Below are positions 26,671-34,274 of a stretch of DNA of 64,000 bases, one piece after another. The notes under the pieces were generated by a model. That model did no database searches and had not been told where the DNA came from. It was given only the letters and a program-made list of their open reading frames with translations. Positions within the stretch are counted from its first letter, which is position 1. Each line of letters begins with the position of its first letter. Made by a program: the position numbers and the translations under genes. Source of the DNA: Thioclava sp. ES.031 (GTDB lineage Bacteria; Pseudomonadota; Alphaproteobacteria; Rhodobacterales; Rhodobacteraceae); contig NZ_PDJO01000001.1 in the NCBI RefSeq assembly GCF_002563775.1, forward strand, positions 2,366,001-2,430,000, read 5' to 3'.

Positions 26671-27645
26671 TCAGCAGATTGCCTCGCGGATGGCGGCAAT
26701 GAGCGCCTTGCGTTCCTTCCGCGCGGCAAGCGCGGCCTCCATGTCCACCTTCACGAATTGCGTTGTCGTGTTCGGCTGCAACTGTCCAATCAAGTCCATG
26801 TCGGCCGAGATCACCGTACCCAGCATGAAATAGCCCCCGCCCGACACCGCATCGCGGTGCAATACGATGGGCTCCTGCCCACTGGGCACCTGGACCGAGC
26901 CGTAGGGATAGCAGGCATCGGTTATGTTGGACGGGTCCGACCCTGCGCTGAACGGCTGTTCGCGAGGCACGAAGTCCAGCGGTCGCCCACCTTGAAAGCG
27001 ATATCCCATCCGGTCTGCTTCGTTCGCCACTTTCCAGCTATCCTCGAAGAATCGGCGTTGCGACTCTTCCGTGATCCGGTGCCAATAGAGACCGGGGAGC
27101 ACCCGAAGTTTCGCCGTTGCGCCGGGCAGGCGCCGGTAGTCTTCGGGAACCGAAGTACCGGGGCGGGCCTTGCCGCTGGCCTTCCCCAGAGGAAGCGAGT
27201 CGCCCGGCTGGACCGCGCGACCATCCACACCGCCAAGCGCCCCGATGGGATAGGTGGCACGGCTGCCCAGATGTGGCGGCGTGTCGATCCCACCTGAAAT
27301 GGCGATATAGGCCCGCGCCCCCGCCTTAAGGAAATCGAAAGACAGCACCTGCCCTTTCTTCACGGAAAGCGCAGTCCAGGTCGGTTGTTGCTCGCCGTCG
27401 ATACGGGGCGGCAGCTCGGCGCCGCAAACGGCGACGGTCGCGTCCTCGGTGAATTCCAACTCCGGCCCGACGAATACGGATTCGAGCCCGGCGGCGTCCT
27501 CGGGGTTGCCCACCAGCAAGTTTGCCGTGCGCATTGCCAAGCGATCCATCGCCCCACCCATCGGAATGCCGAGATGGTAATAACCGGGCCGGCCCAGATC
27601 TTGAATCGTGGTCATGATGCCGGAGGAGATGACGTTAATCGGCAT
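26671..27645 (-). CDS. PxpC/KipA-like (AHS2) carboxyltransferase subunit
   Basis: 324-aa protein of the 5-oxoprolinase subunit C / allophanate-hydrolase-subunit-2 / KipA family (opening TIQDLGRPGYYHLGIPMGGAMD). The same domain forms half of the carboxyltransferase region of urea carboxylase. It overlaps the pxpB end by 11 bp. In PxpABC, subunits B and C act with LamB/YcsF-type PxpA to hydrolyse 5-oxoproline with ATP. Here biotin carboxylase and BCCP genes are in the same operon, so a carboxylation-based reaction is also plausible. Confidence 0.9.
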   Translation of the reverse strand: MPINVISSGIMTTIQDLGRPGYYHLGIPMGGAMDRLAMRTANLLVGNPEDAAGLESVFVGPELEFTEDATVAVCGAELPPRIDGEQQPTWTALSVKKGQVLSFDFLKAGARAYIAISGGIDTPPHLGSRATYPIGALGGVDGRAVQPGDSLPLGKASGKARPGTSVPEDYRRLPGATAKLRVLPGLYWHRITEESQRRFFEDSWKVANEADRMGYRFQGGRPLDFVPREQPFSAGSDPSNITDACYPYGSVQVPSGQEPIVLHRDAVSGGGYFMLGTVISADMDLIGQLQPNTTTQFVKVDMEAALAARKERKALIAAIREAIC

Positions 27646-28507
27646 AGAGGGCCTCCATCAGCTTGGCGTTGGTGCCGTCCATGTCGGCATTGAAATCGTC
27701 GAGCGAAAAGACCACGTCCTTCGTTCGCGGCTCGAACCGCCCGGCCTGGACATCTGCGTTAATCGAGTCGTACTCTTCGCGATTGATGGGCCGCCATTTT
27801 ACGATGTCGCCAGGTTTGAAGAACACCATGAAGTCCCTCAGGTAAGGCGCTTCCTGCTTGGGGTCGAAAATGGTCATCGGCGTGATGCCGAACATCTGGT
27901 AACCGCCAGCGCCGCGCACGGAGTAGATGCAGGAAAACGAGCCGCCATATCCAACCGTCTGTTTCGGCGTATCGGTGCGGGGCCGCAGATATTTCGGCAC
28001 CTGAATCTGCCGCGAGCGATCGACCATCTGGTAAAGAAAAGGAAGTCCGGAGACGAAACCCACCATCGAGACGAACCAGGGCGCGCTGTGATGCGCCTTG
28101 ATGAACGCCTCAACGCTGTCGAAACCGTTGATGCGTGCGGCGTAATCAAGATCCGTCCCGTTGGGGTCCTGGTGACGCTCTCGGAACCGCATCAGGGTCT
28201 CGTGTGTCCAGGGATCCTGGTAATAGACGGGAACCTCAACGATGCGGGTGTCGAGCTTGGCCTCCTTTTTCTCGGCGGTCTGCTCCATCTCTTTGAGCAT
28301 ATCCATCATTTTCTGTGGATGGATCTTGTCGGGGTCGAACTTGATTTGGAACGAGGCGTTGGCCGGGCAGATCTCGATCACGCCGTCGATATTAGCCTCT
28401 CGCACGGCGTTGGTCATCGCCAATGACGTGAAGAACGCCTCGAGCGACATTTCCTCGTCAACCTCGACGAAGACATGCTCATCGCCTCCGAATGTGTATC
28501 GGCTCAT
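27635..28507 (-). CDS. PxpB/KipI-like (AHS1) subunit, long form
   Basis: 290-aa protein. The C-terminal two thirds match the KipI/PxpB/AHS1 cyclophilin-like domain (VSMVGFVSGLPFLYQM, GGYQMFGITPM). The N-terminal 80-90 residues (to about EMEQTAEKKEAK) are extra relative to the usual roughly 220-240 aa PxpB and end in a charged helix. ATG 28507 overlaps the accC stop (ATGA), and the C-terminus overlaps pxpC. Tight coupling suggests a stoichiometric complex with both neighbours. Confidence 0.9.
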   Translation of the reverse strand: MSRYTFGGDEHVFVEVDEEMSLEAFFTSLAMTNAVREANIDGVIEICPANASFQIKFDPDKIHPQKMMDMLKEMEQTAEKKEAKLDTRIVEVPVYYQDPWTHETLMRFRERHQDPNGTDLDYAARINGFDSVEAFIKAHHSAPWFVSMVGFVSGLPFLYQMVDRSRQIQVPKYLRPRTDTPKQTVGYGGSFSCIYSVRGAGGYQMFGITPMTIFDPKQEAPYLRDFMVFFKPGDIVKWRPINREEYDSINADVQAGRFEPRTKDVVFSLDDFNADMDGTNAKLMEALYAD

Positions 28508-29901
28508 GTCGTTGTCTCTCCCTGCTTGGTGAGTGTATCGGCGGCATGTTCCAGCCAGAGCTCCAGCCAACGGGTGTGCACCGCGTTGGATTGCACATCC
28601 CCATCCTGCGCAAGCGCCGCGAAGAGTGGGGCGGTGGTGGGCAGCCCATCGATCTCCAGATTGCCGAGAGCCCCCTCGAGGCGCGCGATCGCCCCCGCAC
28701 GGTCCGGGGCCCAGACTATTAGCTTGCCTAAGAGCGAGTCGTAGAAGGGCGGAATCGCATAGCCCTCATAGAGCATGTGGTCGAAGCGAATACCCTCGCC
28801 CTTGGGCAGCTTCAGCCGGCTCACCACCCCTGGAAACGGCATGAAAGCATTGGCCGGGTCCTCGGCGTTCAGGCGCACTTCGATGGCGTGCCCCTCCCGG
28901 GCGATATCGGCCTGCGTCAGTCCCAGCGGGGCGCCTGCGCAGACCCGGATCATAGCGGCCACGAGGTCAGTGTCGCAGATCATCTCGGTCACCGGATGCT
29001 CAACCTGGATGCGCGTATTCATCTCGATGAAATGAAACGCACCCGTCAGATCATCGAAAAGGAATTCCACCGTCCCTGCGCCGCGATACCGCACCGAACG
29101 GGCCAGCGCGACGGCCGCGTCGCACAAGTGCTTGCGCGTATCGTCATCCAGCGCGGCCGAGGGCGCCTCTTCCCATACCTTCTGCCGCCGGCGCTGAAGT
29201 GAACATTCGCGGTCGTAGAAATGCACGACATCGTGGCCGTCGCCCAGCACTTGAACCTCTATGTGCCGGGCGCGTTCGATGACCTTCTCGACGTAGATGC
29301 CGCCGTCGCCGAAGGCCGATTTTGCTTCGTTCGCGGCTTGAGGCGCGAGTTTGCGGAAGGTCTCGGCGTCGTCGGCGATACGGATGCCTCGACCGCCGCC
29401 GCCAGCCGTCGCCTTGATCATTACCGGGAATCCAACTGCCTCGGCCAGCTCCAGCGCCGCATCCATGTCGGCAATCACGCCGTCGCTGCCGGGAACGGTG
29501 GGCACACCGACCTTGCGCGCCTGTTCCCGAGCCGCGGCCTTGTCGCCCATCAGCCGGATTGTGTCCCCGGACGGACCCACGAATATCAGGCCCGCGGCCT
29601 CAACCGCATCTGCAAAGTCGGCGCTTTCCGACAGAAAGCCATAGCCGGGATGGATGGCGTCAGCGCCGCTTTCCTTCGCGGCGGCCAGGATCGCGTCGGT
29701 ATCCAGATAGGATTTCGCTGCCGCCGGCGGGCCGATTACCTTGACCTCGTCAGCGAGCCGGGCCGCAAGGCTGTCAATGTCGGCTTCGCTGACGACCTGC
29801 ACGACCTGCAGACCCAGCTCCTTCGCCGCGCGGTTCACCCGGCAGGCAATCTCGCCCCGGTTGGCAATCAGGATCGTCTTAATCGGAAGATCTTCTGCCA
29901 T
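28504..29901 (-). CDS. accC: Biotin carboxylase subunit
   Basis: 465-aa ATP-grasp biotin carboxylase: N-terminal pre-ATP-grasp domain (IANRGEIACRVNRAAKELG), glycine-rich ATP lid AGGGGRGI, and EMNTRIQVEHPVTE near residue 290. It carboxylates biotin on a carrier protein using ATP and bicarbonate. This is probably a second, pathway-specific copy, because it sits between accB and pxpB rather than in the housekeeping fatty-acid accBC locus. The symbol reflects family only. Confidence 0.93.
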   Translation of the reverse strand: MAEDLPIKTILIANRGEIACRVNRAAKELGLQVVQVVSEADIDSLAARLADEVKVIGPPAAAKSYLDTDAILAAAKESGADAIHPGYGFLSESADFADAVEAAGLIFVGPSGDTIRLMGDKAAAREQARKVGVPTVPGSDGVIADMDAALELAEAVGFPVMIKATAGGGGRGIRIADDAETFRKLAPQAANEAKSAFGDGGIYVEKVIERARHIEVQVLGDGHDVVHFYDRECSLQRRRQKVWEEAPSAALDDDTRKHLCDAAVALARSVRYRGAGTVEFLFDDLTGAFHFIEMNTRIQVEHPVTEMICDTDLVAAMIRVCAGAPLGLTQADIAREGHAIEVRLNAEDPANAFMPFPGVVSRLKLPKGEGIRFDHMLYEGYAIPPFYDSLLGKLIVWAPDRAGAIARLEGALGNLEIDGLPTTAPLFAALAQDGDVQSNAVHTRWLELWLEHAADTLTKQGETTT

Positions 29902-29904
29902 GCG

Positions 29905-30144
29905 TCAATCCAGTTCGGCGATGGTCAGGCCTGCGGTGATGGGCTCGCCATCATCGACAGGGAAAGATGTGATCGTCCCCTCGGCATCCGCCTTGATCTC
30001 GTGAAAGGTCTTCATCACCTCTACCAGCCCGATGGTGTCGCCCTTTGTGACCTTGTCGCCCGGCTCCTTGAAGGGCGGCTCGTCCGGCGAGGGCTTGCGA
30101 TAGAAGGTTCCCGGGATCGGGCTCTTGATTTCGTGTTTCGCCAT
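29905..30144 (-). CDS. accB: Biotin carboxyl carrier protein, minimal
   Basis: 79-aa stand-alone biotinyl domain with the lipoylation/biotinylation hairpin EVMKT, K45 being the modified lysine. It lacks the N-terminal and Pro/Ala linker parts of housekeeping AccB. It ends 3 bp from accC. With accC, pxpB and pxpC it supplies the domain set (BCCP, BC, two CT halves) found in one polypeptide in urea carboxylase. Confidence 0.93.
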   Translation of the reverse strand: MAKHEIKSPIPGTFYRKPSPDEPPFKEPGDKVTKGDTIGLVEVMKTFHEIKADAEGTITSFPVDDGEPITAGLTIAELD

Positions 30145-30177
30145 GTCGTCTCTCCTGTTCTTGTTGGTTGCGACCGA

Positions 30178-30906
30178 TCAAGACGTTTTGAGTTGCCCCA
30201 GCGCTTCGTGCACCGCGCGGGCGATCTCGACCGAATTCGGCGTGTCCGAATGAATGCAAATAGTCTCGGCTTTCACCGGCAGCGTCTTGCCACCCACGGT
30301 CGTCAGAGTGCGGTCGCGCACCGCCGCCACAACCCGGCTGGCAGCAAGGTCGGGAGACACCGCCTCGTGCTCACGGGTGATGATAAGCCGCCCCTTGTCA
30401 TCATAATCGAGGTCGGCAAAGAACTCCGGCAGGAAGGTAACGCCGCGCTCGGTATAGACCTTTTCATGCAGAGTGCCGGAAAGTCCAGTAACCGGAACCC
30501 CGTAGACGAGCGCCGCGTCGGCCACCGCTTCGGCGATATGCGGCTCGCGCGCCGCCATGCCGTAAAGCGCGCCATGGGGCTTGATATGGCTAAGCGCGAC
30601 ATCCGCCTGCTTTAGGAACGCACTAAGCGCCCCGATTTGGTAAAGGATTATGTTCGCCATTTCCTCGCGCTCGATTTTCATCTCGCGCCGGCCAAAACCG
30701 GGCAGATCGGGCAATGAGACATGGGCGCCCACCTTTACCCCGTGGGCCTTGGCCAATGCCACCGTCTGGTGCATATGGCCTGGGTCGGATGCATGAAACC
30801 CGCAGGCCACGTTCGCCTGCGTGATATGGGGCATGATCTCTGCGTCATTGCCCATCCGGTAAAGGCCGAAACTCTCGCCCATGTCACAGTTAATCTCCGC
30901 CCGCAT
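30178..30906 (-). CDS. LamB/YcsF family (PxpA-like) hydrolase
   Basis: 242-aa protein starting at ATG 30906 with the family opening INCDMGESFG, then NVACGFHASDP and KPHGALYG. The LamB/YcsF family includes PxpA, the 5-oxoprolinase subunit that with PxpBC opens the 5-oxoproline lactam. It is the first gene of the operon and is divergent from a LysR gene across 427 bp. The substrate here could be another lactam, given the accBC neighbours. Confidence 0.92.
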   Translation of the reverse strand: MRAEINCDMGESFGLYRMGNDAEIMPHITQANVACGFHASDPGHMHQTVALAKAHGVKVGAHVSLPDLPGFGRREMKIEREEMANIILYQIGALSAFLKQADVALSHIKPHGALYGMAAREPHIAEAVADAALVYGVPVTGLSGTLHEKVYTERGVTFLPEFFADLDYDDKGRLIITREHEAVSPDLAASRVVAAVRDRTLTTVGGKTLPVKAETICIHSDTPNSVEIARAVHEALGQLKTS

Positions 30907-31333
30907 GGGCTCTCCTCCTTCATTCCCGCAATCGTACCAGCCGAAGTGGCGTAAGCGTCTACCGGCCTGCACCGACATACACCCCCAAGCTCCCGCCGAT
31001 GATAGCGCCCCTCCTCGGTCGCAGCGGCATGTCACCAAGTATTCCGCTCGAACCTCGCGGCACCTCGCCAGAAAGTTTAGAGGCCAGGAATGGAAGTTGT
31101 AAAATACGAATATCAGCGCTCATTTATTACTTTATTTTATACCACAACACCCATCGCCTCGCGCGCGCCGGTCCAGACCATGGCGGCACATTACTGGCCA
31201 CTTAGCTAATTTTATGCAATATATTCGTTGCCTTGCCTGGCAGCCCCGCTCCGAAGCATTGCTTGCAGCGCGCCAGCGCAGTGGTTACTTTGAGGAGTTG
31301 AAATTCGAAAATAAAAAAGAAGATATTCAAAAG
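30907..31333. promoter_or_regulatory. Divergent pxpA/LysR control region
   Basis: 427 bp with no gene. An AT-rich core (31,115-31,145, including TTTATTTTAT) is unlike the flanking sequence and is the likely promoter area. Divergent LTTR-operon pairs normally share an operator here, but no single LysR box could be assigned with confidence. Confidence 0.5.
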
Positions 31334-32239
31334 ATGAAAGAGCCGTCGCTTCGACAGATCCGCTACTTCACGGCCGTGGCCAATGCCGGACAGGTTTCGC
31401 GCGCGGCCAAAGAGCTCAATGTCTCGCAATCAGCCCTTACCAACGCGGTGAAACAGCTCGAGGACATTGTGGGCGTTTCTCTTTTCAAGCGTCACGGCGG
31501 CGGTGTCACACTGACATACGAAGGCAACATTTTCCTCGATCATGCACTACGGGTCATGGCGGTCGTCGACGAGGCCGTGCGTTCGCCCAGCCGCAAGCGC
31601 GACGATGTCAACGGGCGCCTGCGTCTTGCCATAACCTATACCGTCGCGGGTTATTACATCCCGCCGCATATCGAACGCTTCCAGCGCGCCTTTCCCGGTG
31701 TAGAGCTCGAACTGACGGAAGCGCCTCGTGACAGAATCGAGGATGGCCTCGCCTCGGGCAGCTTCGACCTTGCGGTGATGCTGACCTCGAACATCATCGA
31801 CCAGGAAGGGCTCGAATTCGAGACCCTCATGCAGTCGCGCCGCCGCCTATGGCTGGCGTCGCGCCACCCTCTGCTGTCGCAGAATAACGTCACGCTGGCC
31901 GATGTCGCACGCGAACCCTACATCATGCTGACGGTGGACGAGGCCAGCAATACTGCACAGCGATACTGGAACCAGACCGCCTACCGGCCGAACACTGTCT
32001 TCAGAACCTCATCGGTCGAGGCTGTCCGCTCATTCGTCGCCGGCGGCATGGGCGTGACGATCCTGTCAGACATGGTCTATCGCCCGTGGTCCCTTGACGG
32101 CCGCAGGGTCGAGGTTATCTCCTTGGCCGACAAGGTGCCGACGATGGATGTGGGCCTGGCATGGCCCGCCAACGTGCCGCTGGGCAGCGCCGCGTCGGCG
32201 TTCCGCGAATTCATGCATCTTGGCGACGAAGCCTCGTGA
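31334..32239 (+). CDS. LysR-type regulator of the pxp/accBC operon
   Basis: 301-aa LTTR. HTH residues 5-64 (AAKELNVSQSALTNAVKQLE) precede a substrate-binding domain. ATG 31334 starts the conserved domain; the open frame upstream is AT-rich intergenic DNA. It is transcribed away from pxpA and so is the likely effector-responsive activator of the lactam/biotin operon. A pathway intermediate is the probable coinducer. Confidence 0.92.
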   Translation: MKEPSLRQIRYFTAVANAGQVSRAAKELNVSQSALTNAVKQLEDIVGVSLFKRHGGGVTLTYEGNIFLDHALRVMAVVDEAVRSPSRKRDDVNGRLRLAITYTVAGYYIPPHIERFQRAFPGVELELTEAPRDRIEDGLASGSFDLAVMLTSNIIDQEGLEFETLMQSRRRLWLASRHPLLSQNNVTLADVAREPYIMLTVDEASNTAQRYWNQTAYRPNTVFRTSSVEAVRSFVAGGMGVTILSDMVYRPWSLDGRRVEVISLADKVPTMDVGLAWPANVPLGSAASAFREFMHLGDEAS

Positions 32240-32244
32240 CCCGC

Positions 32245-32287
32245 CCCCCAGCGCCGCCGGCATCGGCGGGCTGGCGACGCTGGGGGC
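32245..32287. terminator. Inverted repeat between convergent LysR and hyuB
   Basis: CCCCCAGCG and CGCTGGGGG arms about 25 bp apart, with further GC-rich pairing between them, sit 6 bp after the LysR stop and 23 bp before the hyuB stop. There is no T run on either strand, so a bidirectional terminator is only likely, not certain. Confidence 0.45.
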
Positions 32288-32309
32288 TTCGGCTCCGTGA
32301 GCCTGAGCA

Positions 32310-34271
32310 TCACTCCCAATGCGCCACGGTGCGTCGTTCGAATGTCTCGCGGAACTGTGCCGTCGTCTTAGGCAGCAACTCGCCCGTTTCCCATTCCAGG
32401 ATCACGGCATAGCGGCGCACCGCGTCGAGCATGTCGATCTCGCCCGCATTGTAGAGCGCGGCGACCTCTTCTGGGTCCATCCGCGCCCATTGCACACGTT
32501 CGGCTCGGATTTCGGCGCGAAGCCGGTCGGTGGCCATCTCGTCTATCTCATACTCGCCGAGGTCAGCATCGATCTGTTTGAGAACGACGCCGTAGTCCCG
32601 TGCCGCCCTCTCGATCGAAACATAGTCGTCGATCACGTCGTCACGCACCTTTTCGGGTGCGCGCTCCAGCGGATCGCCGAAGCCGCCGCCGCCGGCCGTG
32701 GGGCGTGCGAATTCGTCGCCCGGATGAACCGGGTAATCCGAAAAGACCGAACCGAGCCATTTCCGTTCGCTTTCGCCGTTGCGCCTGATGGTCAGGCCAT
32801 GAGGCATCGACGGTAGACCGCCTTCGACCCCCCAGACGACAGCGCGTTCACGGTCGCAGATATAGGACATCACCGCATCCTCGCTATCGAGAAGGATCGA
32901 AGTTTTCTGCACCCCTGCCCCTCCACGCCACTTTCCTGGACCCGCACTGTCACGCAGGATCTGGAATTCTGTCGTGCGCGTAGGATTGACCCGCTCGTTC
33001 CCCTCGTTGGGCTGCGACATCAGCCCGGTTCCGAAACACGCCGTCGTCACGTCCGAGCCGTCCTTGCCATTGCGTCCGCCCCAACCGCCGGGCAGCCATT
33101 CATAGAACATGAACATCGGCTTTTCCGGGGAGCGAAGATCACGCCCTCCCGCCAGCAGATATTCCAGATTGAACGCACAGGCGATCGCGCGTTCGGGCAT
33201 GATTTGGGACCACATTTCAAAAATGGCGTTCATGATCTTCTCGAACGGCATAAGAAAACCGGTCACCGCGACAGGCCATTGGGCACTTACAACACTGTTT
33301 TCGGGCGCCGAGATGTCGATCATCCGGTAGAACCCACTGTTCAGCGGAAGGTCAGGAAAAAAAGTCTTCATCCCTGCCACCACCGCCGAGAACGTTGCGC
33401 CGGGGGCAGAGTTGTAGATCGACGCGATGGTGGCGTGACTGCCGGTGAAGTCATAGTGGATACGATCGCCCTCGATCGTCATCTTGATATGGATCGGTAT
33501 CATGCCTTCGCCTTCGCCGGGATCGCGGTCGATGAAATCAACCGTTTCCCACGTGCCGTCGGGCAGGGCCGCGATCCGTTGACGGACGGCGCGCTCGACG
33601 TAATCCTGAACCTCGTTCATGCCTTGGAGAACCTGACGGCGCCCGTATTTGCGCACAAGCCGGAGGACTTCGCGCTCGGCCACTTGGGTGGCTTGGGCCT
33701 GCGAGTGAATATCGCCGATAATCGAGTTTGGGTCACGCGAGTTCGCGGCGATCAGCCCGGCCACATCCTTGCAGAATTCGCCGCCGCGGAAAAGGCGCAC
33801 GGGCGTGATCCGGACCGCTTCGCGAAACATGTCGCGGGCAGTGACATCGAAGGATCCGGGCACTGAACCGCCAAGATCCGACCAATGCCCGTTGGACTGC
33901 GAGAAACCGATCAAGGTGTCATCGTCGAAGATGGGCCGCACGAGGCGCACATCGCTGAAATGCGTGCCGCCGGCATAGGGATCGTTGATTGCATAGACAT
34001 CACCGGGCATCATTTCGCCGTCGAAGGCACGGATCACGTCTTTGCAGGTGAAATGCAGGGTGCCGACATGCACAGCGATGTCCTGGTTGCCCTGCGCGAC
34101 GGAATTTCCTTCGGCGTCATGGAGTCCGTTCGAAAAGTCCCGGTTATAGATCACAAAGGAATAACATGTGCGCAGCATCTGCTCGGCCATTTGATCGACC
34201 GACGTGATGAAGGAGTTTTTCAGAACCTCAAAGGTCACTGGGTCAAGTTGTTCATTGAGCATTTGGTCCAT
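32310..34271 (-). CDS. Hydantoinase/oxoprolinase subunit B (HyuB family)
   Basis: 653-aa member of the HyuB/N-methylhydantoinase-B/acetone-carboxylase-alpha family, with the expected PGDVYAINDPYAGGTHFSD, NGHWSDLGG and CNxxGRNG-like (WGGRNGKDGSD) segments. Together with HyuA it makes an ATP-dependent enzyme that opens hydantoins, 5-oxoproline or lactams such as caprolactam. The length is normal. It begins 3 bp after hyuA, so a two-gene transcript is clear. The substrate cannot be told from sequence alone. Confidence 0.92.
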   Translation of the reverse strand: MDQMLNEQLDPVTFEVLKNSFITSVDQMAEQMLRTCYSFVIYNRDFSNGLHDAEGNSVAQGNQDIAVHVGTLHFTCKDVIRAFDGEMMPGDVYAINDPYAGGTHFSDVRLVRPIFDDDTLIGFSQSNGHWSDLGGSVPGSFDVTARDMFREAVRITPVRLFRGGEFCKDVAGLIAANSRDPNSIIGDIHSQAQATQVAEREVLRLVRKYGRRQVLQGMNEVQDYVERAVRQRIAALPDGTWETVDFIDRDPGEGEGMIPIHIKMTIEGDRIHYDFTGSHATIASIYNSAPGATFSAVVAGMKTFFPDLPLNSGFYRMIDISAPENSVVSAQWPVAVTGFLMPFEKIMNAIFEMWSQIMPERAIACAFNLEYLLAGGRDLRSPEKPMFMFYEWLPGGWGGRNGKDGSDVTTACFGTGLMSQPNEGNERVNPTRTTEFQILRDSAGPGKWRGGAGVQKTSILLDSEDAVMSYICDRERAVVWGVEGGLPSMPHGLTIRRNGESERKWLGSVFSDYPVHPGDEFARPTAGGGGFGDPLERAPEKVRDDVIDDYVSIERAARDYGVVLKQIDADLGEYEIDEMATDRLRAEIRAERVQWARMDPEEVAALYNAGEIDMLDAVRRYAVILEWETGELLPKTTAQFRETFERRTVAHWE

Positions 34272-34274
34272 GGG

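Noticed and set aside
30907..31333. A specific LysR operator between pxpA and the regulator
   Set aside because: T-N11-A patterns are too common in this AT-rich stretch to choose one site without data.
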